A DNA stretch of 64,000 nt, taken from NCBI GenBank assembly GCA_016806715.1, contig CP060531.1, positions 620,001-684,000 of the forward strand, written 5' to 3'. Below, piece after piece: positions 1 through 8,886 of the stretch. The translations under genes and the position numbers were made by a program. The notes beneath the pieces were generated by a model. That model made no database searches. It was not told the DNA's origin and saw only the letters and a list, made by a program, of their open reading frames with translations. Source of the DNA: Thermoplasmatales archaeon. GTDB lineage: Archaea; Thermoplasmatota; Thermoplasmata; Thermoplasmatales; Thermoplasmataceae. Positions within the stretch are counted from its first letter, which is position 1, and each line of letters begins with the position of its first letter.

Positions 1-1
1 G

Positions 2-316
2 GTTACATTATCACCTGGAAAGACAATGCTGGTCTCATCTTATTCACTGAATGGGAATAATGTGACTATTGTTTATAGTTTCACACTTCCAGTCTCATTT
101 TTTAGGAATTTATCAGTTAATAAGAATGTACAGACAGCAGGCGCAATGACCACTAGAGTGTTTAGTACCGGATATGTGAATGACGCCTCCGGGCAAGTGT
201 ATGTAGGGGCTCCTGACTATGAAATCGTACAAGTTGAATTCAAGGCTAATACCACAAATACTGCTTCCACTAATCTGGAATTCACTTTTGATTTGCTAAT
301 TACAGTCGATGGATAG
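2..316 (+). CDS. C-terminal fragment of an unknown beta-rich protein (5' end outside window)
   Basis: The reading frame is open to the left edge, so only about 104 C-terminal residues are visible. They are rich in Thr, Ser, Asn and Val in alternating hydrophobic/polar stretches, as in beta-sheet surface or virion proteins. There is no cysteine, and no membrane segment is visible near the end. I do not recognise the family. The position beside an integrase remnant and a tRNA suggests it belongs to an integrated element, but that is inference from context only. Confidence 0.5.
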   Translation, partial: VTLSPGKTMLVSSYSLNGNNVTIVYSFTLPVSFFRNLSVNKNVQTAGAMTTRVFSTGYVNDASGQVYVGAPDYEIVQVEFKANTTNTASTNLEFTFDLLITVDG

Positions 317-677
317 AGAGTAAATACCCATAATTCCTGGGAACAAATTTTATTTTAACTGTGCTGTATAAAAATGCAATTCTTCTTAAGTTAGGTGCTT
401 AAAGGCAAAACCTTCAAAGAACATAGTATTCCGTTTTATTCAGCAATTAGGGTCAAATGTGACAATACCATACGCTATTTAGCCCATGAAACAGAGGAGA
501 GAAAACCCTACCCCTCAAAATTGACTGGTTTATTGATATATACCCAACCCATGATTTCACTGTCCGAAAAGGAACTCTTTGTTGGACGGATTTAAATCAA
601 TTGTTGTATTGAAATTCCATGGTTCTTGACCTTGCCATGAGAGAATACATGAATTTTTTGGCTAGAATATTATACAG
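317..677. other. Intergenic stretch without a supported gene
   Basis: This A+T-rich stretch lies between the fragment at the window edge and the integrase remnant. It contains one 66-codon frame (395-595, plus, GTG start) with no recognisable motif, probably spurious. An in-frame TAG at 663-665 lies just upstream of the integrase fragment, so no intact N-terminal integrase half continues here in frame. Confidence 0.4.
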
Positions 678-1031
678 ATGGTTGCCCGGGCCAAATTCAC
701 CATTTTGAATACTGGGTCAATGAAGATTGCCCCGTACGGAAAACCGGTAACCGATGGTGGTGGTCATAACATTATTGACAGGATCGCCAAGAGAACTGGC
801 ATAGGTTTTTCACCGCACAACGGAAGAAAATTCTATGAAAGATATCCGTGGGATAATGGCCTGAAACCTGAGCTTATTCAGCAGCTTTTGGGCCTTAACA
901 GCGTGGGAACCACAATGATTCACATTCAGCCAGATGCTGAAGAGGCATTTTCAGGGGTTAGAAAGTATATGAAGAAACTGGATTTAGGAAGTCCTAGGGA
1001 AAGGTGTGAAAGAAACAGTCGCGCAAACTAG
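678..1031 (+). pseudogene. Tyrosine recombinase (integrase) C-terminal remnant
   Basis: The 117-residue product resembles only the C-terminal catalytic part of XerC/D-like and archaeal phage integrases. The HxxR box is visible (PHNGR), followed by the helix normally read as ELIQxLLGH. Two catalytic positions look lost. The LGH histidine is Leu (LLGL), and the tyrosine expected after the TT pair is His (TTMIH). A stop lies just upstream, and the N-terminal domain and first catalytic Arg are absent. Its 3' end is 12 bases from the 3' end of tRNA-Glu, the usual position of an integrase gene beside its attachment site. I read it as a dead fossil of a tRNA-integrating element. The family is assigned by eye. 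Confidence 0.55.
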
Positions 1032-1042
1032 ACTACATGGTA

Positions 1043-1117
1043 TGCTCCGACCGGGATTTGGACCCGGGTCGTCGGCTTGAAAGGCCGAAATGCTTGGCCG
1101 GACTACACCATCGGAGC
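1043..1117 (-). tRNA. tRNA-Glu (anticodon UUC)
   Basis: Read on the minus strand it folds as a complete cloverleaf. The acceptor arms are GCTCCGA and TCGGAGC. The anticodon stem TCGGC/GCCGA closes the loop CTTTCAA (anticodon TTC), and the T arm is CCGGG/CCCGG with loop TCCAAAT. The discriminator base is A; CCA is not encoded and no intron is seen. The 3' end abuts an integrase remnant, which makes this gene the probable attachment site of a past integration. Confidence 0.95.
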
Positions 1118-1202
1118 GCTTACGGTTAAACGGTTGAGAATATATTTACCTTTTCCTGACAATTCCAGATCATCAGGTTCTGCAAAACTGACAGATCAAG
1201 GA

Positions 1203-2237
1203 TCAATATCTAAGAATTGCACAATATCCGCCAAAATTCCTGACAAGCTGGCCTGTTTCACTTTGAGAGCTGAATATATGAATTCCCGTTCCAGACTTTG
1301 TAGCCATATCTAGGATCTTTCTTGAACGTTCCTTCCTGAACTCCTCCTCTGTAATCATGACCTTTTCTGCAGAGCCGGACTCAACACATTGGGATACAGC
1401 TTCGTACCCATAGGCTGCCTTTTCCCCGACTTTCAGGTTTCGCGTGAATTCCTCGATCAGCCTCTTTTCCTTCAGCAAACGCGATTCTGAGAATATCTGT
1501 TCACTCTCCGGTTTTGCCAGAAACTCGTATACCGCGCTCTGGTCCGATCTGCCTGTAGCAAAGTTGTAAACCTGGTATTTCCCCAATAAATTGTCTTCTC
1601 TTATAGATCCATATAGGTGATCATGCGTAAACCCGGGGCCAAGTATTATGATTATGGTTTCCTTCTTTATCATTGCTTTCAGGGTGGAAACAATCTCCGA
1701 CATGAATGTCTTCTCTGAGTAGTTATTCTGGTAGAACTTCCCGGACTTCAGTGAATCTATTCTGGCAACGGCCTGGATACCGTAACTCCTCATGATAGAG
1801 ATAGTTGCCTGTTCGTCATCGAGGCTTATGAATATGTATTCCTGGCTATAGTAGTGTGACTGAGCCTCCTTGATGAGCTTGGACTCTTCGGCATCCCATT
1901 CCCTCTTTTTGAGGTCAAACACGGTGCCTGGCGATATTATGAACGACTGATGTTCACCCCTGAGATTTTCGTTGTCGGATACAACGGTTCCGAGTATCTT
2001 GATCCTGTCAACAAACTCCTGGAACTCTATGTCCTCCGTCCTTATGGATAGCGTCACGGGTTTCCGCACCTGTTCCTTGAGCCGGTTTATGTCATCCTGC
2101 TTCTCCTGCCTCCTTAGCACGGTCATCCTGACAATGTCGTCTTTCCTGATTATGTTCCTGAGGTACCACAAGTCATCCAGATCTTCAACGTAAATAGTCT
2201 TCCATTCGTCACTATTCTGTTCCGAAATTATTCTCAT
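1203..2237 (-). CDS. pelA: mRNA surveillance protein Pelota
   Basis: A 344-residue protein matching the archaeal Pelota/Dom34 length and layout: an N-terminal Sm-like beta domain (about 1-130), a central eRF1 domain 2-like part (about 135-260) and a C-terminal eRF1 domain 3-like part (VMITEEEFR, then IFSSQSETGQL near the end). The family binds stalled ribosomes with aEF1A and works with ABCE1, also encoded in this window (27765-29537), to split and recycle them. It is the last gene of a tight minus-strand group: its ATG is one base after the stop of the Mut7-C gene, implying cotranscription. Assigned by recognition. Confidence 0.9.
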   Translation of the reverse strand: MRIISEQNSDEWKTIYVEDLDDLWYLRNIIRKDDIVRMTVLRRQEKQDDINRLKEQVRKPVTLSIRTEDIEFQEFVDRIKILGTVVSDNENLRGEHQSFIISPGTVFDLKKREWDAEESKLIKEAQSHYYSQEYIFISLDDEQATISIMRSYGIQAVARIDSLKSGKFYQNNYSEKTFMSEIVSTLKAMIKKETIIIILGPGFTHDHLYGSIREDNLLGKYQVYNFATGRSDQSAVYEFLAKPESEQIFSESRLLKEKRLIEEFTRNLKVGEKAAYGYEAVSQCVESGSAEKVMITEEEFRKERSRKILDMATKSGTGIHIFSSQSETGQLVRNFGGYCAILRY

Positions 2238-2238
2238 T

Positions 2239-2718
2239 CTACATCTCTTTCAGTTCTGCCAGTTTCTTCTTGATCCTGTCATAGTGGGAACCTTTCCAGT
2301 GGACCCTGCCGCAAGCAGAGCACACCCAGAACTCGTTGAATTTCCTGGATACTGCCTCCGGCACTGAGTCTCCATCGGCTTCACGCTTTATCGCAAGTCT
2401 GCCATTGCACACAGGGCATCGCGTCATTTCCCACTCGTCTCCGATCGGGAACTTCTCGAGTAAGGTGCGCAGCTGAACATCAGTATTGAATGATCCCAGA
2501 AGGATCGAGCCCTTTACCCGCCTTGACAGATCAACATCCATGGTTATAAGGATAAGGTTGGATGAGTAACACTTTCTTATTATTTCATCATCATCCACTG
2601 AACTGTCCACGTATTCAACATCATAACCGAAAAAACGCAACCAGCGGCTCAACTTACCCAGCATAGCATCGGCAAGGAACCTTTCACTGGATGCCTTTCC
2701 ACCTGTTGATGAGTTCAT
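2239..2718 (-). CDS. Mut7-C RNase (DUF82) domain protein with zinc ribbon
   Basis: A 159-residue stand-alone Mut7-C domain. The N-terminal PIN-like fold begins FLADAMLGKLSRWLRFFGYD, with acidic residues at the expected nuclease positions (DAML, then the DVDLSRR region). The C-terminal zinc ribbon has paired CPVC and CSAC knuckles. The family is predicted, mostly from sequence, to be an RNase. It overlaps the end of the UbiX-like gene by 35 bases and directly precedes pelota, so a role in RNA turnover fits the context, but no substrate can be read from the sequence. Confidence 0.85.
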   Translation of the reverse strand: MNSSTGGKASSERFLADAMLGKLSRWLRFFGYDVEYVDSSVDDDEIIRKCYSSNLILITMDVDLSRRVKGSILLGSFNTDVQLRTLLEKFPIGDEWEMTRCPVCNGRLAIKREADGDSVPEAVSRKFNEFWVCSACGRVHWKGSHYDRIKKKLAELKEM

Positions 2719-3253
2719 TATCTTTTCCCATTAGATCGAGGACTCTTGACACCATGAAGTTGATCATGTCGTCGATTTCCTTTGGCATATTGTAGAATGC
2801 CGGCATATATGGCGCAATTATTGCCCCAGCGGTAGAGAGCCTCACCATATTTTCCAGTGTAATTGTGCTCAATGGCGTTTCCCTTGGAACAAGGATAAGT
2901 TTCCTCCTTTCCTTCAACGCAACAGCCGCCACACGGGTTATCAGGGAATCCGCTATGCCTGCGGATATTCTCGCAAGCGTTGAAGTGGAGCACGGCATGA
3001 AGACAGCAGATGTGAACCTGAAACTTCCAGAGCTTATTTTTGCCGCAATGTCTGCGTCGCTGTACACGAATTCGGCTAACTCTTCGACGTCCTTCACCCG
3101 GAAACTTGTTTCCTGCTCGATAACAATCCTTGCACTATCGGATATGACCAGATGTACTCCTTCCCGACCGAGCTTTTCCAGCAGCCTTATTCCAAGAATA
3201 CTGCCTGACGCTCCTGTCATGCACACTATTTTTTGGTCTCCCGAATCCGCCAT
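2684..3253 (-). CDS. ubiX: UbiX-like flavin prenyltransferase
   Basis: A 189-residue flavoprotein of the UbiX/Pad1 family. The N-terminal FMN-binding MTGASGS motif, the PCST segment and the later IAxGxxDxLxxR...LKERRKL signature are all present. UbiX prenylates FMN to make the cofactor of UbiD-type decarboxylases; no ubiD partner is in this window. The gene lies between a small secreted protein and the Mut7-C gene on the same strand and overlaps the latter, so translation is probably coupled. Confidence 0.88.
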   Translation of the reverse strand: MADSGDQKIVCMTGASGSILGIRLLEKLGREGVHLVISDSARIVIEQETSFRVKDVEELAEFVYSDADIAAKISSGSFRFTSAVFMPCSTSTLARISAGIADSLITRVAAVALKERRKLILVPRETPLSTITLENMVRLSTAGAIIAPYMPAFYNMPKEIDDMINFMVSRVLDLMGKDNELINRWKGIQ

Positions 3254-3293
3254 TTCAGTTCATTCCGAATCATCAACTATACATTTAGAGCGA

Positions 3294-3860
3294 TCACTTT
3301 TTCCGGTTAAAGGCGAAGTATAGCACAAACATGACAACTACTATAGCAGCAATCGCCCCTATTTCCTCATATTCCGTAACCATGCTGTGAACTATTGGAA
3401 CAGACCATGTAAAGCCAGGGTATGCACCTGCGTCGAGAGCCTGTATGTTCGTATAGCCACTTATCTGTGACGGCAGGTTCTTTGTCATGTTGAACGCAAT
3501 CGACATGTTATGAATGCTTGGGAATCCACCTACTTTAGCGAGCGCCTGTATGAACACCATTCCATATGGATTCAATCCTGTATAAGAAAGATCAAAAAGT
3601 ACCAGGGGCTGCGTAACGTTAAGAGTCCAATTATAGGAGACGTAAGTGCTGTTATCTATGATTTTTGACAGGAAACTGCTCCATTCCGGAGTCGTGACAG
3701 TGTAATGCACCCCCGTAACGGGATTTGTATAATACACAACGGCGGGCAATGTAGCAGGTGGCGGTGAAAGCGTCGGGGTAGCTGCCGTAGAGACTGCCGG
3801 CACAGCCACAAGCATGGTAATTGAAAGGAGAGCTATTATCGAAATTACAAGATGATTCAT
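3294..3860 (-). CDS. Small secreted or membrane-anchored protein, unknown function
   Basis: 188 residues with a clear N-terminal signal/anchor (hydrophobic about 5-26, Ala-rich cleavage-like region) and one C-terminal transmembrane helix (about 163-184) followed by a short basic tail, NRKK. The extracellular part carries several NxS/T sequons and is rich in Thr, Tyr and Pro, as in cell-surface proteins of acidophilic archaea. No enzyme motif is visible. It is 40 bases upstream of the UbiX-like gene on the same strand and downstream of the giant surface protein, so it could be a surface partner of the latter. I do not recognise the family. Confidence 0.7.
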   Translation of the reverse strand: MNHLVISIIALLSITMLVAVPAVSTAATPTLSPPPATLPAVVYYTNPVTGVHYTVTTPEWSSFLSKIIDNSTYVSYNWTLNVTQPLVLFDLSYTGLNPYGMVFIQALAKVGGFPSIHNMSIAFNMTKNLPSQISGYTNIQALDAGAYPGFTWSVPIVHSMVTEYEEIGAIAAIVVVMFVLYFAFNRKK

Positions 3861-3970
3861 CTATATCCGCTTAGTTTCTCCCTATTCAAAACCTTTTTAA
3901 AAATCTTTTCTATCCTAAGTTCACTTTTATGGTATTAAAAGACATCAATGAAGTGTGAAAGCGTCATTGT

Positions 3971-6900
3971 TCATTCCGCCTCCCCGTTCACAAATACGTA
4001 TACCTCATTGCTCAAATCCCGCTCTGTTGTTATTTCTCCGGTGCCAGAGAGCCTCCTGACCGCCCTCCTGATCGAGCTTCCCGGCACTTTTGATTTCCTG
4101 CTGGTTTCCCTGATTTCACTGACTGATTTTCCTGAACTTCTCATCACCAGTTCCCTTGCCAGCCCGTCTTTCCTTCTTGAAATTGCATATCTTCCCCCGG
4201 ATACCGCAATAATTGACAGTAACGCTGCGTAGAAAGGATCGAAGCCTATCACATAGGTGTGCGTTGTGGCGGCAAAAGACCTTCCATCGTATTCCATGAT
4301 GCAGGTCACGTTGGAGCTTCCAAGAGGCATGTTTACCGAGATGGCCTGCCCCGACCCCACGTATTTCCCATTGAGATACCAGCTAAGGTTTACGTTCTGC
4401 AGTTCATTACCAGTCATTTCGAGTTTGAACCTCCCGGAAGTGCCAAAGATGCGGGAGGCAATGTTTGCTTCATTTACCGTCACATAGTAGGTTACGTTAA
4501 TGGTAATGCTGGACGAACTGTTGCTGTTCAGGCACCTGTCCTCTGCCGTTATCGATATGTTATACAGGCCGTTGGCTGGAAAGAATACCATTAAGCTCCC
4601 GTTCTGTTCAGGACCAGCCAGGCTATAGGTGTGGTTGCCGATACTTATCCTGATAAATTCAATGGGGGCCGGATCTCTTACCGAATATAATATCGTCGAG
4701 TAATTCGCGTACCTGACCTGCCTCTCGGGGGCAGTCACCATTACGACGGGTTTAAGCATGGAATATAGAACGGTGAAGTTGTCATAAGCAAAATTACCGC
4801 TCCTGCTCATGTCCAGCACTGATATATTGTACAGACCCTGTGAATCCGACAGGTTTACAGCCTCATTTTCCATGGTTTCAGGATCCTCCCTGTAGCCTCC
4901 CTTCGTGAATGAATAAGACATCTGGGTATTTCCAGCCACGCCTGGATTTATACGAATTGTGGAAACATTTGTGAAAATAGTTTTTCCGGTGGAATTTCCA
5001 AATGTCGGTACGGTGTTGTTTACAATGACCGTAAAATTTCCATGGGTGCTTGTACCACTCTGTGATACTGCAGAGTATGACAGTACGTACATACCATTTT
5101 CCTCGAATCCTCTGGAATCATGGGCAATAGTGATCTGCAGGCTGTTCCATGCATTAGTTTCATCAAAGACAGCACCGGACGGAGAGGTGAAATTTGCCCT
5201 GATGTCAGCGGATATGTTTGCCTTTATACTGATGTAGAGGGAACTGTTTCGTGAATTTCCAAAAAATGAGTACATGGAGTTGTTGCTTCCTGTTACTGCT
5301 ACTCCGGGTGAAAATGCAATTATGGTAAAGTTGTACTCAAAGGTAGCCAGATCCTTCCCATCACCAAGTACTGGATAGAGGTATAGAGTGAAATTGCCAT
5401 TTTCCAGCACTATCCGGTACTCTGATCCATTAACAATGGCGCTTTCGCTATAATTATTCCCAAGAATGCGCAGCTCATAGCTGGTGACGTTCTCCAGGGG
5501 CGTCCATGAGAAAGTCAGGTTATCCTGCCTGAAGAATTCACCATTGTACAGGTTAATGTTGAAATTGCTCAAAGACGTGTTAAGCACCGTGAATACAAGA
5601 TACCTGGAAAATTTCAGCCCATAAATATCAGTGATGTTCACATATACCGTGAACTGTGACGGGCCGGATTTTGCCGTAATGTTTGTGGCACCACCTGTAG
5701 AAATTATTGATTCCCGGACGGCAGGAGCAGAGACATTATATTCCTGCAGCCCGGTCACATTGGAAACATTGATCGATATTTCCTGCCCCCCGTCAACTGA
5801 ACTCCCGTTTGAAGGGTCGGAAAGCACTATTGGGTTATTGTTGTCCACTGTGCAAATAGCCGTATCCGAGGCACTGTACCCATCAACGTTGCTGGCATTT
5901 ACATACATCGTGTAGTTGCCGTCCGGAATCTGCCGTGAATCAATAATAAGGTAATCCCCGGAAGAGTTCTGGTGAAAATTCCCTATAGTTATCTCTACCC
6001 TGTACGCTACTTTTGAAAGAATGTTGACCGTCACGTTTGCCTCTCCTCTCATGAGATAGCGACTGCCAAGCCTGATGGTTATATTGTTTCCCGAATATAC
6101 TTCACTCTGGTTACTGAAGAATATCAGTATCTCACTGGAGTTGATTTCTGAACCTGCAGTGTAGTTATTGCTAAACCATAGCTGCGGTGACTTGATTTTT
6201 GGTATCTGCAGTGCCAGGCTGGATGAGGTTCCGGCCAGGACGTAAGCCGAACCGTTGAAGGTCACTGGATCCTGCCCCGGATAGACTACTGATGTACTTC
6301 CATTCTCCAGTTCCTCGTATATACCGTCTACAAGCGTGAAATAGTTATGACCAGCGAGGGTGTTGTTCATAACCGTCGTAACTCCCCCGCCAGATACGGT
6401 CGAACTGGAAATTCCCAATGTTCCATCAAACCTGGAAAATCTAACACTGGACAGCACCGTCTTATGCAGCGTAACCGGTGAAATTTCCTCAATGATTCCA
6501 GTTCCTGTACTCAGGTTTACGCCATCAATTATCACAGAACCGTTTTCTTGATATATCCCTGCCAGGTGATAGCTTGTTGCGGCATTCCATGCCGAAATGC
6601 TCCCCTGGACCTCTCCGCTTGAAGTATTGATGATAATAATGCCACCGCTGCTATTGTATGCTGCCAGGCGGTTGTTACCGAGCCTGAGCATGCCTTCAGC
6701 GTCCTGAAATCCACCGGTTGTGATATTCCCCTGTGCCCCGGTCGATGCGTTCAGAGAAAATATGGTCGATACCGGACCGTATGACATCAGAAAATACAGG
6801 GTATTTTCCTGCGCGGATATACCCCGAGGTATCATGGACGCATTGACGCCATCCAGCGCTGTATTTGAGAAACTCATATTTTCATAGTTATACCTGACAA

Positions 6901-7756
6901 CCGTATTGTTCCATGCAACATAATAGGCTGAATTGGTCCCTGGAACAAGGACTGCCTGATCGCCCGGGCCATATGGTCTAAGGTTGTGTGGAATGCCGGA
7001 GCTCGAGCTTCCCACCTCGGTACCGTTCGAGACTGTTTTGAAAATACCGTTTGGTGCCGTAACATCCGTTATGTTGTAAATGTTCATCTCTGATTTGGTC
7101 CCGCCGGCCATTATTGATAGATTGTTCGCAAACGGGATGTCCGTTGGCACACTAATCGGCAGAACCAGCTGGCTGGTGCTGTTTTTTGAGAGCTCCATGT
7201 AAAAAATATTACCGTAGGCGGCCGAGAAGTATAGCTTCAGATCGTAGTACATTCCAGTTTCCGGCTCGTAAGAAAGCCTGTACCTGTTTCCCATGGCAGT
7301 TACAGTTGTAGTGTTGTATCCTGAACTTATTGAAACACAGCCTGTCTCCGTATTGCCGAAATAGACAGAAAAGTTTGCCAGAGTATCTCCTGCACCCACA
7401 CTATTGTTCCAGCTAAATCCAATCTGGATCATGGCATACATGGAAGTATTGAAGGACATCTTCATGTAGGCTGCAGCAAAAGGGCCATAAGTTTTCACCA
7501 TGATGCTATTGCCATACTGCCCATCTTCCATTGAGAAGTTATAGTCAGTTCCTTCACCAGCCGTTGAGAACCGGATCCATGATTCATTGGATGGAAAAGC
7601 CCCATAATTTTGCCCTGAGAAACTGTAATAGCGTGATAAGGAGGCATCATAATGAACCGGAGAAGCGCTTGACACTATGCCCACGTTCGGCATTAGTGGT
7701 ATTAGTAGTATTAATGTAAAACATACAATTAATTTAATTGATGCCACTTTTCCCAT
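3971..7756 (-). CDS. Giant surface protein with C-terminal membrane helix and cytoplasmic winged-helix-like tail
   Basis: 1261 residues. The signal peptide is hydrophobic at about 7-30. The exterior has dozens of NxS/T sequons. An N-terminal concanavalin/LamG-like part (about 35-230) precedes a stretch resembling beta-propeller blades (about 255-520), then several Ig/PKD-like beta modules to about residue 1160. One transmembrane helix lies near 1180-1200. The last roughly 65 residues are basic and look like a winged-helix DNA-binding domain: SVSEIRETSRKSKV, SSIRRAVRRLS, then a beta wing to the end. This topology puts a putative DNA-binding domain inside the cell and a large ligand-binding-like body outside. 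Ligand and target are unknown. A short A+T-rich gap separates it from the divergent GAPDH gene. Confidence 0.8.
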   Translation of the reverse strand: MGKVASIKLIVCFTLILLIPLMPNVGIVSSASPVHYDASLSRYYSFSGQNYGAFPSNESWIRFSTAGEGTDYNFSMEDGQYGNSIMVKTYGPFAAAYMKMSFNTSMYAMIQIGFSWNNSVGAGDTLANFSVYFGNTETGCVSISSGYNTTTVTAMGNRYRLSYEPETGMYYDLKLYFSAAYGNIFYMELSKNSTSQLVLPISVPTDIPFANNLSIMAGGTKSEMNIYNITDVTAPNGIFKTVSNGTEVGSSSSGIPHNLRPYGPGDQAVLVPGTNSAYYVAWNNTVVRYNYENMSFSNTALDGVNASMIPRGISAQENTLYFLMSYGPVSTIFSLNASTGAQGNITTGGFQDAEGMLRLGNNRLAAYNSSGGIIIINTSSGEVQGSISAWNAATSYHLAGIYQENGSVIIDGVNLSTGTGIIEEISPVTLHKTVLSSVRFSRFDGTLGISSSTVSGGGVTTVMNNTLAGHNYFTLVDGIYEELENGSTSVVYPGQDPVTFNGSAYVLAGTSSSLALQIPKIKSPQLWFSNNYTAGSEINSSEILIFFSNQSEVYSGNNITIRLGSRYLMRGEANVTVNILSKVAYRVEITIGNFHQNSSGDYLIIDSRQIPDGNYTMYVNASNVDGYSASDTAICTVDNNNPIVLSDPSNGSSVDGGQEISINVSNVTGLQEYNVSAPAVRESIISTGGATNITAKSGPSQFTVYVNITDIYGLKFSRYLVFTVLNTSLSNFNINLYNGEFFRQDNLTFSWTPLENVTSYELRILGNNYSESAIVNGSEYRIVLENGNFTLYLYPVLGDGKDLATFEYNFTIIAFSPGVAVTGSNNSMYSFFGNSRNSSLYISIKANISADIRANFTSPSGAVFDETNAWNSLQITIAHDSRGFEENGMYVLSYSAVSQSGTSTHGNFTVIVNNTVPTFGNSTGKTIFTNVSTIRINPGVAGNTQMSYSFTKGGYREDPETMENEAVNLSDSQGLYNISVLDMSRSGNFAYDNFTVLYSMLKPVVMVTAPERQVRYANYSTILYSVRDPAPIEFIRISIGNHTYSLAGPEQNGSLMVFFPANGLYNISITAEDRCLNSNSSSSITINVTYYVTVNEANIASRIFGTSGRFKLEMTGNELQNVNLSWYLNGKYVGSGQAISVNMPLGSSNVTCIMEYDGRSFAATTHTYVIGFDPFYAALLSIIAVSGGRYAISRRKDGLARELVMRSSGKSVSEIRETSRKSKVPGSSIRRAVRRLSGTGEITTERDLSNEVYVFVNGEAE

Positions 7757-7839
7757 ATTTATATGAAATTTAAAAGGTTTTCATGGAACTTTTCCAGAAA
7801 TGGGTTGCTGCGAGTAAAAATGCGTGTAAAAACAAGCTC

Positions 7840-7846
7840 TTTATAC
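7840..7846 (+). promoter_or_regulatory. TATA-like element for GAPDH
   Basis: TTTATAC is centred about 27 bases before the ATG at 7870, the spacing expected for a leaderless archaeal transcript. It lies inside the longer open frame that begins at 7783, which argues against the upstream start. Confidence 0.5.
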
Positions 7847-7869
7847 CTCTCTCTAATCATGACATGATC

Positions 7870-8886
7870 ATGATAAACGTAGCTGTGAACGGTTATGGAA
7901 CCATAGGAAGGAGAGTGGCGAACGCAGTCCTTACACAAAAAGACATGAAGGTGACCGGAATCGTGAAGACAACTCCGGATTATGTGGCCAGGATGGCCGT
8001 CAAGAAGTTCAGTATATTTGTACCTGATGAGGCGTCTGCAAAAAAATTTCGCGACGCCGGGATAGAGACCGCTGGCTTACTCAAAGACTTACTGTTGTCA
8101 AGCGACCTAGTCGTGGATGCCACCCCTGAAGGAATTGGGGAGAAAAACAAGCAGCTATACAATGGAAAGATAAACGCAATATTCCAGGGCGGGGAGTCAA
8201 GCGCTGTCGCAGATGCAAGCTTCAATGCTTATTCCAGTTACGGAGAATGCACAGGTAAAAAATATGTCAGGGTCGTCTCCTGCAACACAACGGGACTCGC
8301 CAGGAGCCTGTATCCAATCCATTCAGCGTTCGGCATACAGCACGTCAATGCCACCCTCATAAGGAGGGCCACTGACCCCAATGACAGCAAAAAAGGACCG
8401 ATAAATGCAATAGAACCCAGCCTGAAATTCCCGTCCCACCATGCTCCTGACCTGAGAACCGTGATCAGGGATATTGACATAGATACTGTAGCTGTGAAAG
8501 TTCCCACTACTCTTATGCACGTTCACGTTATTGATGCCCGGCTGAAAAAAAGTGCAACGAGAGATGAGGTGCTCAGTACCTGGGGAAAGTACAGGCGTGT
8601 AAGGCTGATTTCCGGGAAGGATGGGATCACCTCGACCGCACAGGTTATGGACCTATCAAGGGAGGGGAACAGGGACCGATCCGATCTTTACGAAATAGTT
8701 ATTTGGTCGGACAGTGTTAGCGTAAAAGGAGACCGGTTAAATTACATTCAGGCAGTCCATCAGGAAAGTATAGTAGTGCCGGAAAACGTGGATGCCATAA
8801 GGGCTTCTATGGGCTCTGCGAGCCAGCAGGAATCTATAGATATGACAGACAAGGGTCTGGGAATAAACAATGAGGTGTTTTACTAA
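7870..8886 (+). CDS. gap: Glyceraldehyde-3-phosphate dehydrogenase, archaeal type II
   Basis: 338 residues from the chosen ATG. The N-terminal Rossmann motif [12 protein letters not shown] binds NAD(P). The catalytic cysteine is in [10 protein letters not shown] (about residue 138), as in archaeal GAPDH. It interconverts glyceraldehyde 3-phosphate and 1,3-bisphosphoglycerate, in archaea mainly in the gluconeogenic direction. The frame is open back to 7783, but the family starts at this motif and a TATA-like element sits at 7840-7846; ATG 7864 is the alternative. The stop overlaps the radA start (TAATG), suggesting cotranscription. Confidence 0.93.
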   Translation: MINVAVNGYGTIGRRVANAVLTQKDMKVTGIVKTTPDYVARMAVKKFSIFVPDEASAKKFRDAGIETAGLLKDLLLSSDLVVDATPEGIGEKNKQLYNGKINAIFQGGESSAVADASFNAYSSYGECTGKKYVRVVSCNTTGLARSLYPIHSAFGIQHVNATLIRRATDPNDSKKGPINAIEPSLKFPSHHAPDLRTVIRDIDIDTVAVKVPTTLMHVHVIDARLKKSATRDEVLSTWGKYRRVRLISGKDGITSTAQVMDLSREGNRDRSDLYEIVIWSDSVSVKGDRLNYIQAVHQESIVVPENVDAIRASMGSASQQESIDMTDKGLGINNEVFY

